Assembly (NCBI RefSeq): GCF_018881605.1
Contig: NZ_JACVPZ010000001.1
Coordinates: 1,364,001 to 1,428,000, forward strand
Source: Polynucleobacter sp. UB-Tiil-W10
Lineage (GTDB): Bacteria; Pseudomonadota; Gammaproteobacteria; Burkholderiales; Burkholderiaceae
DNA: 64,000 nt
Direction of reading: 5' to 3'
Shown here one piece after another: positions 53,100 to 63,131 of this stretch. The notes beneath the pieces were generated by a model. That model had not been told where the DNA came from. It made no database searches and worked only from the letters and a program-made list of their open reading frames with translations. The position numbers were made by a program, and so were the translations under genes. The stretch's first letter is position 1, and each line of letters opens with the position of its first letter.

Positions 53100-53531
53100 A
53101 TGGCAGACGTCTACAAGACCGTTTTAATTGGTCAATCCGCCGACCGCATGTACGGCTTGGTGACTGATGTCGCTCGTTATCCCGAGTTCCTGCCTTGGTG
53201 TGGTGGCGTAGAAATTTTTGAGCAGACCGAGACCGTGCTCGACGCCAAAATTAATATCCATTTCAAGGGCATTACCCAGTATTTCCACACTCGCAATGTG
53301 AATCATCGCCCTGAGACCATCGATATGGTCTTCGTGGATGGCCCGTTTAAGCATTTTTCGGGCCAGTGGAACTTTATCCCCTTAAGAGAGGACGCCTGCA
53401 AGGTTGAGTTCAAACTTCACTGGGAGTTCAAGAGTGTCATCCTGGATAAAATTATTGGGCCTGTTTTTGGCCATATTGCCGGTACCTTTGTTGATTGCTT
53501 TGTAAAGCGCGCTGAGGATCTCTATGGCTGA
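53100..53531 (+). CDS. ratA: RatA/COQ10-family START-domain protein
   Basis: This 143-residue START/Bet v1-fold protein shows SADRMYGLVTDVARYPEFLPWCGG near the N-terminus, VDGPFKHFSGQWNF and a long C-terminal helix with FVDCFVKRAEDLYG. Relatives are called RatA, reported as an inhibitor of 70S ribosome assembly, or COQ10-like ubiquinone-binding proteins; sequence alone does not choose. It precedes and overlaps rnfH by 8 bases, the same pairing seen next to smpB in E. coli. Confidence 0.9.
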   Translation: MADVYKTVLIGQSADRMYGLVTDVARYPEFLPWCGGVEIFEQTETVLDAKINIHFKGITQYFHTRNVNHRPETIDMVFVDGPFKHFSGQWNFIPLREDACKVEFKLHWEFKSVILDKIIGPVFGHIAGTFVDCFVKRAEDLYG

Positions 53532-53874
53532 ACGCGCACTTGATCTGATTCTCTGTGACGCCAGACTGGGAGAGCCAGAACTGAAGCCATTCAAGCTCCT
53601 TTTGGATGCTGGAGAGTTGGCGACGGTTGGTTTAGCCTTAGTTAAAGCCGGTATTGCCGTTGGTCCGGATGACCCCGTTTTAGCCCGAAAGGGCTGCTTT
53701 GGGGTCTTTGGCAAACGCAAGGACTGGGATAGTCCGATTTATGCTGGAGATCGCTTAGAGCTCTATTCCCCTCTATTAATCGACCCCAAGACAGTTCGGC
53801 GTAAGAAGGCAAATCAGAACCAGGATGCCAAATTCCAGGCAGCCGCAGCTAAAAGAAAGGCTAGGAGGCTATAA
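53524..53874 (+). CDS. rnfH: RnfH-family ubiquitin-like protein
   Basis: A 116-residue protein with a UPF0125 beta-grasp core (about 5-85) shows LDLILCDARLGEPELKPFKLLLDAG near the N-terminus and AGDRLELYSPLLIDPKTVRRKKA at the end of the core, then a basic Gln/Lys/Ala-rich tail. RnfH-family proteins pair with ratA (RatAB-like); function is poorly defined. The ATG overlaps ratA by 8 bases, indicating coupling. Confidence 0.88.
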   Translation: MAERALDLILCDARLGEPELKPFKLLLDAGELATVGLALVKAGIAVGPDDPVLARKGCFGVFGKRKDWDSPIYAGDRLELYSPLLIDPKTVRRKKANQNQDAKFQAAAAKRKARRL

Positions 53875-53891
53875 TCTGTTTTTGCGACTAG

Positions 53892-55364
<1,473 letters not shown>

Positions 55365-55388
55365 GACTTAAATAAGATTGCTTCATTC

Positions 55389-56996
55389 GTGCACGACAAA
55401 ATACTGATTCTTGACTTTGGTTCACAAGTAACCCAATTAATTGCTCGACGTGTGCGTGATGGGCGCGTGTATTCAGAGATCCATCCCTATGATTGCGATC
55501 CAGAATTCATTCGCAAGTTCATTCAGGAGCAAGGTGGCAAGGGCATTATTCTTTCTGGTGGTCCTAGTTCGGTAACCGAAGACGGTAGCCCGCGTGCACC
55601 CCAAATCGTTTTTGAGCTTGGCGTTCCTGTTTTGGGGATTTGCTATGGCATGCAAACCATGGCTACTCAATTGGGCGGCGCAGTGGCTTCCGCAGAGTCT
55701 TTGGGTAAGGCGCGCGAATTTGGTTACTCTGAAGTGCGCGCGCATGGTCATACCAATTTACTAAAAGGTATCCAGGATTTCTCCACCAGTGAAGGTCATG
55801 GTATTTTGAAGGTGTGGATGAGTCATGGCGATTCAGTGACTACATTGCCGCTATCATTTAAGTTAATGGCTTCTACCGAGTCTTGTCCAATCGCCGGTAT
55901 GGCTGATGAAGAGCGCCGCTTTTATGCATTTCAGTTTCATCCTGAGGTAACGCACACCATTCAAGGCACTGCAATCATTGAGCGCTTCGTACATGAAATT
56001 TGCCAATGCAAACCTGATTGGGTAATGGGTGATTACATTGCTGAGGCTGTAGAAAGTATTCGAAAAAAAGTTGGAGATGAGGAAGTTATTCTTGGTTTGT
56101 CTGGCGGCGTTGATTCAAGCGTTGCTGCAGCCTTAATTCATCGCGCGATTGGCGACCAACTGACTTGCGTATTTGTAGATCACGGCCTGCTTCGCTTGAA
56201 TGAGGGCGATATGGTGATGGAAATGTTTGCGCGCAATTTAGGCGTGAAGGTCATTCGTGTTGATGCTAAAGAAACCTTTATGGGTGAATTAGCTGGCGTT
56301 GCTGATCCAGAAGCAAAGCGCAAAATCATTGGTAAAGAATTCGTAGAAATATTTCAGACTGAGTCTGGAAAAATCAAGAACGCTAAGTGGCTTGCCCAAG
56401 GAACCATTTACCCAGACGTGATCGAGTCTGCTGGTAAGGGTAAAAAAGGTGCGCACACCATCAAGAGTCACCATAATGTTGGGGGCTTACCAGATGACAT
56501 GCACCTCAAATTACTAGAGCCATTGCGTGAGTTATTTAAAGATGAGGTCCGAGAGCTTGGTGTTGCTTTGGGCCTTCCTCGTGAGATGGTGTATCGCCAT
56601 CCATTCCCGGGCCCAGGCCTAGGTGTGCGTATCTTGGGTGAAGTAAAGGCAGAGTTTGCAAGCTTGTTACAGCGCGCTGATGCTATCTTTATCGAAGAGT
56701 TACGCAATACGATTGATCAAGCAAGCCAAAAGTCTTGGTATGACTTAACTAGCCAGGCATTCGCTGTTTTTCTGCCGGTCAAGTCTGTTGGCGTAATGGG
56801 TGATGGCAGAACTTATGAGTATGTTGTTGCGCTCAGAGCCGTGCAAACCCAAGACTTTATGACGGCGCATTGGGCTCATCTACCGCACGAACTGCTCGGC
56901 AAAGTATCAAACCGCATCATTAATGAAGTGCGCGGTATCAATCGTGTTGTCTATGACATCAGCGGAAAGCCCCCGGCTACGATCGAGTGGGAATAA
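55389..56996 (+). CDS. guaA: GMP synthase (glutamine-hydrolysing)
   Basis: GuaA aminates XMP to GMP with glutamine. The 535-residue protein starts at a GTG ([23 protein letters not shown]). It has the class I glutaminase triad with Cys in [15 protein letters not shown] and His/Glu in FQFHPEV, the PP-loop [15 protein letters not shown], and the C-terminal dimerisation domain ending KPPATIEWE. Confidence 0.98.
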   Translation: MHDKILILDFGSQVTQLIARRVRDGRVYSEIHPYDCDPEFIRKFIQEQGGKGIILSGGPSSVTEDGSPRAPQIVFELGVPVLGICYGMQTMATQLGGAVASAESLGKAREFGYSEVRAHGHTNLLKGIQDFSTSEGHGILKVWMSHGDSVTTLPLSFKLMASTESCPIAGMADEERRFYAFQFHPEVTHTIQGTAIIERFVHEICQCKPDWVMGDYIAEAVESIRKKVGDEEVILGLSGGVDSSVAAALIHRAIGDQLTCVFVDHGLLRLNEGDMVMEMFARNLGVKVIRVDAKETFMGELAGVADPEAKRKIIGKEFVEIFQTESGKIKNAKWLAQGTIYPDVIESAGKGKKGAHTIKSHHNVGGLPDDMHLKLLEPLRELFKDEVRELGVALGLPREMVYRHPFPGPGLGVRILGEVKAEFASLLQRADAIFIEELRNTIDQASQKSWYDLTSQAFAVFLPVKSVGVMGDGRTYEYVVALRAVQTQDFMTAHWAHLPHELLGKVSNRIINEVRGINRVVYDISGKPPATIEWE

Positions 56997-57008
56997 ATAA
57001 TTTTTTAT

Positions 57009-57042
57009 TAAAAATGAAGTGTATTTAAACCCATCATTTTTA
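57009..57042. terminator. AT-rich hairpin between guaA and the SpoIIE phosphatase gene
   Basis: TAAAAATGA and TCATTTTTA form a perfect 9-bp stem with a 16-base loop between two convergent genes. It is AT-rich and lacks a GC core, so it is a weak bidirectional terminator candidate. Confidence 0.4.
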
Positions 57043-57052
57043 CCGCCCCTAC

Positions 57053-58450
57053 TTAATGATATTGAATAGCAAGAAGCGTAATATCGTCTGACTGGGGTGT
57101 TGATTGGCAATGAAGATCAATATCCGTTAGCAATTTATTAACAATTTCCTCGCTAGTCATTTGAGAGTTTGATAACAATCGACTAACTCGATTGATTGAA
57201 TAAAGTTGACCTTCGATACTTTCAGCCTCAGTAACTCCGTCTGTGTATAGCAGAAGCGTATCCCCAGTGTTTAAAGTTGTAGTTCCTACGTTAAAGCTAT
57301 TTACCTCATGAATGCCTAAAATCATATTTCTAGGGCCAGATAGAGGCGTGAACTCTTGGTTGGTGTTTGCTGTTAACGGGGCGTCATGACCAGCATTGAT
57401 GTATTGCATTTCACCAGTAGTTACATTCAGGATTCCGATAAACATAGTGACAAACATATTGCTGTCATTGTTTTGGCAGAGGGCGTTATTAACAACCCGT
57501 ATGGACTCTATCAGCCCTGTAGACTTGGTGATATTGGAGCGAAGAAGCGTCATGATTTTCATCATAAATAATGCTGCTGGGACACCCTTACCAGAAACGT
57601 CACCAATTGCTAATGCAATGTGGTCTGAATCAATTGAGAAGGCATCAAAGAAGTCTCCACCCATTTCTTTTGCAGGTCTAGTAAATCCATGGGCCCGAAT
57701 GCGCGTGTGTTCAGGGTATAGATTCCCCCCTTTTGGGATCATATTCATTTGAATGGCGCCAGCGATCGTAACCTCATTTTTTAGGCTCTCATGAATCTTC
57801 TTTTCGACCTGTCTAAGACGTTCAATCTCTTCCTCAGCTTTCTTGCTATCTGAGGTATCGCGCACCATACCTAAAAACATTAATTCTCCGCCGATGATCA
57901 TGCTGCTGGTGATTAAATCCATTGGAAATTTTTCACCATTGCTACGCACGCCAATGACTTCTCGTTTGCTGTTATGAAAAGCGAGCGTTTCATTATCCTC
58001 AGAGATGCTTTGGATTTTGTCCTGAAATTCATTGGCGTAGGATATATCCAGTAGCACTTTGAAATGTTTACCGATTGCTTTATTAAAGGGTCTTTGAAAT
58101 ATCTTCTCTGCCGCTGGATTAAATTTAACAATCACACCCTCTTTGTCAATCATGATCACACCATCAAGCATGTTATCGATGACATCAGCAGCTTGCGTAT
58201 GTGCCTCTTGCAATTCTTTGTTTAAGGTATTTGTTCTTGCTCGAATGAATTGAGCGGTAATCGTTGCAAAAGTCGCCGTTACTATTACCGTAATCGTGTG
58301 CGACTCCCAAAGGGTCAATTGCCCCTTAAAAATAGTTTCCTTTGCCAACTCATACAAAGCCATTAATATCGCGACGCACAAATATGTGCCAACCAATTGC
58401 TTGATTGAGAAGTTGGATCTATGGGGGGACGTTTTGGGTGCCTTAGTCAT
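57053..58450 (-). CDS. Membrane PAS-SpoIIE (RsbU-like) protein phosphatase
   Basis: The 465-residue protein has two membrane helices (about 17-38 and 50-68), a PAS domain (about 80-205, with VIDNMLDGVIMIDKEGVIVKFNPAAEKIF), a short coiled coil (KKAEEEIERLRQVEKKIHESLKNE) and a PP2C-like SpoIIE domain (about 225-465). The metal motifs GGDFFDAF, IALAIGDVSGKGVPAALFM and SDDITLLAIQY are intact. Such enzymes dephosphorylate STAS antagonists in partner-switching pathways. A STAS gene and an RsbW-like kinase gene lie divergently 175 bases away, making them the likely partners. The signal sensed by PAS is unknown. Confidence 0.9.
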   Translation of the reverse strand: MTKAPKTSPHRSNFSIKQLVGTYLCVAILMALYELAKETIFKGQLTLWESHTITVIVTATFATITAQFIRARTNTLNKELQEAHTQAADVIDNMLDGVIMIDKEGVIVKFNPAAEKIFQRPFNKAIGKHFKVLLDISYANEFQDKIQSISEDNETLAFHNSKREVIGVRSNGEKFPMDLITSSMIIGGELMFLGMVRDTSDSKKAEEEIERLRQVEKKIHESLKNEVTIAGAIQMNMIPKGGNLYPEHTRIRAHGFTRPAKEMGGDFFDAFSIDSDHIALAIGDVSGKGVPAALFMMKIMTLLRSNITKSTGLIESIRVVNNALCQNNDSNMFVTMFIGILNVTTGEMQYINAGHDAPLTANTNQEFTPLSGPRNMILGIHEVNSFNVGTTTLNTGDTLLLYTDGVTEAESIEGQLYSINRVSRLLSNSQMTSEEIVNKLLTDIDLHCQSTPQSDDITLLAIQYH

Positions 58451-58515
58451 TGATTTATATACTAAATAACTTAGATTCTAAGGTGGGAATGAAAGTGGGA
58501 AGTCGGAAGTTGGTA

Positions 58516-58534
58516 TTGTCATTAAAGTGTCATT
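58516..58534 (+). promoter_or_regulatory. Pho-box-like direct repeat upstream of the STAS gene
   Basis: TGTCATT occurs at 58517-58523 and again at 58528-58534, an exact 7-base repeat with an 11-base period. This is the layout of a PhoB box (CTGTCAT-N4-CTGTCAY). It lies about 90 bases before the STAS start and 66 bases before the divergent phosphatase start. A weak TAGATA lies about 8 bases downstream as a possible -10. Confidence 0.5.
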
Positions 58535-58625
58535 ATCTAATTAGATACTTGTAAAATTTAGAGTCTATTTAAAAGAAGCATAGCTTAAATTAGATCCTTT
58601 CACTTAATTACACTAAATTCACACC

Positions 58626-58967
58626 ATGCCTATAGACTTTGCCGATAAAGATAATCTCAGACTCATTATGATTGATGGTCGACTTGACAGTGCCGGGTCC
58701 GATGAGATTGCAATGAGATTTGCAGCAATGTCATCAGGTGCAAAGCCGGCAGTAGTAGTCGATCTGTCTAAAGTTTCTTTCTTATCCTCCATTGGGATTA
58801 GGTTGATTATTCAAAATGCAAAATCGCTCCAAAACAAGGGCGGAAAAATGATTCTGTTTGTTGGGGACAACGAACAAGTCAGCACTACATTAGATTCCAC
58901 GGGTATAAGTGCTTTGGTACCGATGTTTTCTGAACTCACCCAGGCTGAACAGGCCGCTATAGCTTGA
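58626..58967 (+). CDS. STAS-domain anti-sigma-factor antagonist
   Basis: A single STAS domain of 113 residues has GRLDSAGSDEIAMRF and DLSKVSFLSSIGIRLI. By alignment to SpoIIAA (Asp57-Ser58-Ser59-Gly60), Ser55 here is the expected phosphorylation site. This would be phosphorylated by the neighbouring RsbW-like kinase and dephosphorylated by the divergent SpoIIE phosphatase. It precedes the kinase gene by 21 bases. The final downstream target, a sigma factor or some other protein, is not in the window. Confidence 0.9.
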   Translation: MPIDFADKDNLRLIMIDGRLDSAGSDEIAMRFAAMSSGAKPAVVVDLSKVSFLSSIGIRLIIQNAKSLQNKGGKMILFVGDNEQVSTTLDSTGISALVPMFSELTQAEQAAIA

Positions 58968-58988
58968 TCACCTGATTTAATTGTTAAT

Positions 58989-59423
58989 GTGAAAATGGGG
59001 GCGCCCTTGTCTCAATTTGCTATCAATGCAGATCGTTCAGAAATCAGATCAGCATCCAATTGGCTTGAAAAGACATCCTTGCAGTATGGGGTGCCAACAA
59101 ACAAAGCCCTAGTCCTAGATCAATGTTTGGATGAGATTTTGATGAACATTGTGATGCATGCAGGGTCAACTGCAACCCAAACCCCGGTAGAGCTTGAATT
59201 TGCTATTCATGGGGTTGTTGCAGGCAAAGAGATCGCCATTACTGTGAGTGATTCTGGTAAGCCATTTAATTCAGCCCTGGCATCTCCAAAAGCCATTGCC
59301 AGCACCCTAGAGGAGGCCGAACCCGGTGGATTAGGTTTGGCCATCATTAAGGGGCTTTCAAGTCGATTGGCTTACGAATTTAGGAATGGCCGTAATTTTT
59401 TAACATTCGCCATTTTGGTTTAA
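58989..59423 (+). CDS. RsbW-like serine kinase/anti-sigma factor (HATPase)
   Basis: The 144-residue GHKL ATPase carries the N box LDEILMNIVMHAG (Glu49, Asn53), the G1 box VSDSGKPF (Asp88, Gly90) and the G2 box GGLGL at about 113-117. It lacks a His-kinase dimerisation domain, as expected for RsbW/SpoIIAB-type kinases. The start is a GTG at 58989, with an ATG two codons later as an alternative. It probably phosphorylates the adjacent STAS protein. Confidence 0.88.
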   Translation: MKMGAPLSQFAINADRSEIRSASNWLEKTSLQYGVPTNKALVLDQCLDEILMNIVMHAGSTATQTPVELEFAIHGVVAGKEIAITVSDSGKPFNSALASPKAIASTLEEAEPGGLGLAIIKGLSSRLAYEFRNGRNFLTFAILV

Positions 59424-59468
59424 ATGCATCAAATTGGTGCTATCCGTTCCTCATAAGCCGTCAAAATT

Positions 59469-59502
59469 CTGTCATAGATTTGTCATAAATTCTCAATAGA
59501 CT
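59469..59502 (+). promoter_or_regulatory. Pho-box-like promoter upstream of the phosphatase-like gene
   Basis: CTGTCATA (59469-59476) and TTGTCATA (59480-59487) form a direct repeat with an 11-base period, very close to the PhoB box CTGTCATAWAWCTGTCAY. A TAGACT hexamer at 59497-59502 begins 10 bases after the second half-site, the usual position of the -10 in PhoB-activated promoters. The next gene starts about 105 bases downstream. Confidence 0.65.
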
Positions 59503-59606
59503 GCAGTGTGTTCGCAGTGAGAAGATCAGACGAAAAACCTATTCTGAGGTTTTCATTCCTGTTCTTTAATAGAGGCGGTATGTAAAATATTTCTATTATT
59601 GGTGAT

Positions 59607-60101
59607 ATGAAAAAATATAAGGTTCTCTTTTTGTGTCACCACAACAGTGCTCGCTCAATCATTGCCCAAGCTCTTGCGACGACTCATTTAAGTGGTAAAT
59701 TTGAAGGATTTTCAGCCGGACCTGTTCCCGCTGAATCTTTGAGTCCTTACGCCACCGAATTGATCCAAGAGCTAAATTATCACGGCGAAGCTCTAGAGCC
59801 AAAAAGTTGGGATGTGTATTCATCTCCAAACGCCCCCAAAATGGACTTTATTATTTCTTTGTCTGACAGAGCAATTGGTGAAGGTGTACCTCTATGGCCT
59901 GGAAGCCCGGCTACCGCCCATTGGGATTTTTCTGACCCAGCGCATACCAATGGTACAAACATGGAGATTAAAAGAGCTTATGTATCTTTATTGAATGGCT
60001 TGCAAGCACGTATAGATATTATGGCTGCCCTCTCTTTTGAGAGATTGGATAAATATAGACTTCAAGATGAATTAAAAGCGATTCATCTAAATTTGCAGTG
60101 A
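59607..60101 (+). CDS. ArsC/low-molecular-weight phosphatase-like protein lacking redox cysteines
   Basis: The 164-residue protein begins with VLFLCHHNSARS, the CX5R phosphate-binding loop (Cys10, Arg16) shared by tyrosine phosphatases and thioredoxin-type arsenate reductases, and has the general-acid DPA (Asp110). The layout MDFIISLSDRAIGEGVPLWPG-x-PATAHW matches arsenate reductases. However, both resolving cysteines are replaced (Ser86 and Val94), and Cys10 is the only cysteine in the protein. It could be a phosphatase, or an arsenate reductase using an external thiol. It follows a Pho-box-like promoter and precedes the channel fusion gene by 84 bases. Confidence 0.85.
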   Translation: MKKYKVLFLCHHNSARSIIAQALATTHLSGKFEGFSAGPVPAESLSPYATELIQELNYHGEALEPKSWDVYSSPNAPKMDFIISLSDRAIGEGVPLWPGSPATAHWDFSDPAHTNGTNMEIKRAYVSLLNGLQARIDIMAALSFERLDKYRLQDELKAIHLNLQ

Positions 60102-60185
60102 AATTATTTTCTGGGTCTAAAACTGGTTTTCTAGACTGTCTCCTACCCCTTGCGTGCATCATTTTCCTAGATTGGCTTTGAATTA

Positions 60186-63131
60186 ATGCGGCCTATGAAA
60201 AAAATTGCCAATCATCTCTCTTTAAATTTGGATCAGATTAGGCATAAATCAAAAAAATGGAAGGCTATTGCAGTTTCCATCATCGTTGTCTTTTTGGTGA
60301 CGCTGACTCTCGGCCTTACTGCGTATTTTGACTTGCCTCCGGGGGCGCTGGCTTTACATTATTTGCAATCTGAATCTGACAATCAGGCTGATTTGCTCGA
60401 TGTCGTTGCTATTGCGGATTTCTCAGGGCCCACTCGGATGATTGGACAAGATCTTGCCCAGGGATTTAAAGATGCGGCAAGCGCAGGTAATATTTCAAAT
60501 GATGTACGTCTCATTATTAGGGATGACCGCGGCAATGCAAATGCAGTAGCAGCCTTGGCTGATAGTGCTGCAGCAGGCTTTAGTACGCTGGCAGTAATTG
60601 GCCCAACCCAGGCACTGGGTTACCAAGATATGACCGCATCTTTGGAGGAGGGAATGGTTCCCGGGCTGGTTCCGATTAGTCCTCCAACCATTCATCAAAA
60701 TGAAAAATGGATCTTTGCTCTACAACCAAGCCAAGAAAGACAAGGTGAGTTTGTTAGTAACCTACTTTTGAAGATCCAAAAAACGAACTCGACGGCATTC
60801 ATTACTCTTGAGGGCGATGCCAAAAATGGTTACGCTAACGGGTTCCAAAAAGTTTTTTCTAAAATTGGAAAAAATAACTTTGCATTAAAGGCATGGCCGA
60901 AAAATGGTGATAAAGAGGTCATTGCGCAATTGCTCAAGTCTATTTCAGCTTATGATTTCGTTGCCTTTTCGTTGCCAACGGATGAGGCTGTTCTGTTGGT
61001 AAAAGGGCTGAAGGATGAAAATTTTGCAGGGCAGTTAATAGGCTTTGGCGGCGCAAGTCTCCCCACTTTCCCCGATCAATTTCGTGAGTTTCCAAAAGAG
61101 CGTTTAGCACCTGGGTTTTATACGAATGGCTTAATGAGTGTGACGCCATTTCTTCCAAGCATGGCGGATGAGCGTGCGCGTGAGTTTATTAATGTCTACC
61201 AAAAACGGCGCCAAGAAAATCCTTCTTGGGCATATGCCTATGGATATGATTCTGGTTACCTATTAAGCGCCTTCATTGAAAAGTTAAAGCGTGACACTCC
61301 CGATTGGAAAAAACTACCTCCCGAAGAGATTCGTAAAAGTTTCCAAAGCTATCTATCTTCCTTGAATGGTAGCCATGGCAAGGAGGGGGCTTTCACCGGC
61401 CGTATGCGCTTAGACCAAAATCAAGAGCGCGATATTCCTCCAACATTAGTTTCCTTTCGGAACGGCAAGCAATTACCTTATTTAATGCAGTATGGAACCG
61501 ATGCTGCACGCTTCAACTTTGCTGAGAAAGTTTCTGACAATAAAATTCAAGTTGATAACCGAGTATATGATTTGGTCCCGGTCATATTTACTGGGCTCAT
61601 CCCACGAGAAATCAGCTTTATTAATTTAGAAAAAAGAACTTTTACTGGGGAAGTTGATATCTGGTTCCGCGGAAGCTTGGCTATTGATGCTGACGATATC
61701 GTTTTCCCAGCCCTGTTTACTGATAATCCCTCATTTACCGTTCTGGAGTCCTCTGACGGTAAGCATGAAAAGTATCGACTTTATCGTTACCGTGGGGTCT
61801 TCAAATTTGAGGCATTAGCAAAAGATTTGGCCTTGGGTCAACTACCTTTGTCGATTGCTTATCGACACAAAACACTGGACTCTTCGCAATTGCGTTTTGT
61901 GATTGACGAGGGGAACATTGGCAGTGCAGCCTCAATCATTAAAGGGATGGAAAAGGCTGAGGTCTTAGCGCCGGAGATGGACTATCGCGCAGAAACTACC
62001 AGTCTCGCGATTGATACGGATATTGTTAATTCCTTAGGAAACCCTGCATCAGCCACCGGCGAAAGAAGTTTTTCAGAATTTAAGGCGTCTTATGGGTTGC
62101 GCAATAAGAATGCCATGCTTGGATCCTATTTGGGCAGCAAGCTGGACTGGAGAATCTCCAGCAGCATCACCTTTTTCTTCGCCCTGATCGCTTGCATCCC
62201 TTGGCTAATGAGGTCGTATTTTAAAACTCGTAAGAAACTAGGTCGTTTAATCACTATTGAATCTGGGTTATTGGCCGTCTTTTTTGTAGAGATCTGTTTA
62301 TTTTTTAGCCCCGCCCTAGATAAGGTAAATGCTATCTGGTTAGTTACTATTCAGAATGCATTCACTGCTTTTTACTATTTTGCAATTGCCGCCACTTTAA
62401 ATCTCGGTGTGGATTGGCTTATCGAAAGACAAAAGTCAAAGAAGACGGCGCTTCAGGGCTCTTTAAGGGTACTTCTGGCCACCATCATTTATTCAACTTT
62501 TTTTGGTTTCTATTACACGGATGTATTAAACCGTGACATTCTTCCTGTCTTGGCCGCCTCCTCGGTCATTCTTACCGTGGTCGGATTAGCCTTGCGGGAA
62601 TTAATTTTAGATGCTTTGGGTGGAATAACAATAGGACTTGAAGGCGCAATTAAGCCAGGAGATTGGGTATTTATAAACGCTAAAGATCACAACATTGATG
62701 GAATGGTCGAAGAATTGGGCTGGAGGAATGTGCGAATTCATTCTAGAGATGGATTGGTGCACTTCATTCCAAATTCAATCCTCATTCAGCAAACAGTCAC
62801 CAATGCATCCAGTGATGGTGGATTCTCCAGAGTTGAAATTCCATTTGAAGTAAGCACATCAGCCAACTTAGAACAGTTGATTGAAGTCATTAGATTGGCT
62901 GTCATTGACTTACTTAAGGACAATGAATTTGTTGATCATTCAAGGTCAATCCGAATCATTTGTGAAGAAATTGAGTCGGATGGAGTTCAGTTAGAAGCGC
63001 ATATTTTCTATCGAGCCGATCAATCAAAAGATCAGTTATCTACATCCGTTCTAGAGTTGGTAAATCGCATACTACTAGAGCAAAACGCTTTGCCGTTTAT
63101 GTCAATTGCTGTTAGGGAGCGATCTAACTAG
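60186..63131 (+). CDS. Periplasmic-binding-domain/MscS channel fusion protein
   Basis: This 981-residue protein has an N-terminal anchor helix (about 25-47) and then a type-I periplasmic-binding domain (about 70-430). That domain is of the branched-chain-amino-acid kind, with VVAIADFSGPTRMIGQDLAQGF, AVIGPTQALG, AYGYDSGYLL and GAFTGRMRLDQNQERDIPPT. A beta-rich part follows (about 455-575; YRLYRYRGVFKFEALAKDL... resembles pentameric ligand-gated channel ectodomains). Next are about five membrane helices (657-676, 692-710, 715-738, 759-778, 785-818). The MscS pore and beta domain (LRELILDALGGITIGLEGAIKPGDWVFI, FIPNSILIQQTVTN) and a C-terminal MscS alpha/beta domain complete it. Function as a ligand-gated MscS channel is inferred. 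An ATG at 60195 is an alternative start. Confidence 0.85.
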   Translation: MRPMKKIANHLSLNLDQIRHKSKKWKAIAVSIIVVFLVTLTLGLTAYFDLPPGALALHYLQSESDNQADLLDVVAIADFSGPTRMIGQDLAQGFKDAASAGNISNDVRLIIRDDRGNANAVAALADSAAAGFSTLAVIGPTQALGYQDMTASLEEGMVPGLVPISPPTIHQNEKWIFALQPSQERQGEFVSNLLLKIQKTNSTAFITLEGDAKNGYANGFQKVFSKIGKNNFALKAWPKNGDKEVIAQLLKSISAYDFVAFSLPTDEAVLLVKGLKDENFAGQLIGFGGASLPTFPDQFREFPKERLAPGFYTNGLMSVTPFLPSMADERAREFINVYQKRRQENPSWAYAYGYDSGYLLSAFIEKLKRDTPDWKKLPPEEIRKSFQSYLSSLNGSHGKEGAFTGRMRLDQNQERDIPPTLVSFRNGKQLPYLMQYGTDAARFNFAEKVSDNKIQVDNRVYDLVPVIFTGLIPREISFINLEKRTFTGEVDIWFRGSLAIDADDIVFPALFTDNPSFTVLESSDGKHEKYRLYRYRGVFKFEALAKDLALGQLPLSIAYRHKTLDSSQLRFVIDEGNIGSAASIIKGMEKAEVLAPEMDYRAETTSLAIDTDIVNSLGNPASATGERSFSEFKASYGLRNKNAMLGSYLGSKLDWRISSSITFFFALIACIPWLMRSYFKTRKKLGRLITIESGLLAVFFVEICLFFSPALDKVNAIWLVTIQNAFTAFYYFAIAATLNLGVDWLIERQKSKKTALQGSLRVLLATIIYSTFFGFYYTDVLNRDILPVLAASSVILTVVGLALRELILDALGGITIGLEGAIKPGDWVFINAKDHNIDGMVEELGWRNVRIHSRDGLVHFIPNSILIQQTVTNASSDGGFSRVEIPFEVSTSANLEQLIEVIRLAVIDLLKDNEFVDHSRSIRIICEEIESDGVQLEAHIFYRADQSKDQLSTSVLELVNRILLEQNALPFMSIAVRERSN

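Noticed and set aside
60116-60137. Imperfect hairpin GTCTA-AAAC/GTTT-TC-TAGAC between the phosphatase-like gene and the channel gene
   Set aside because: The stem has a bulge and no T tract; it is too weak to claim a terminator or attenuator.
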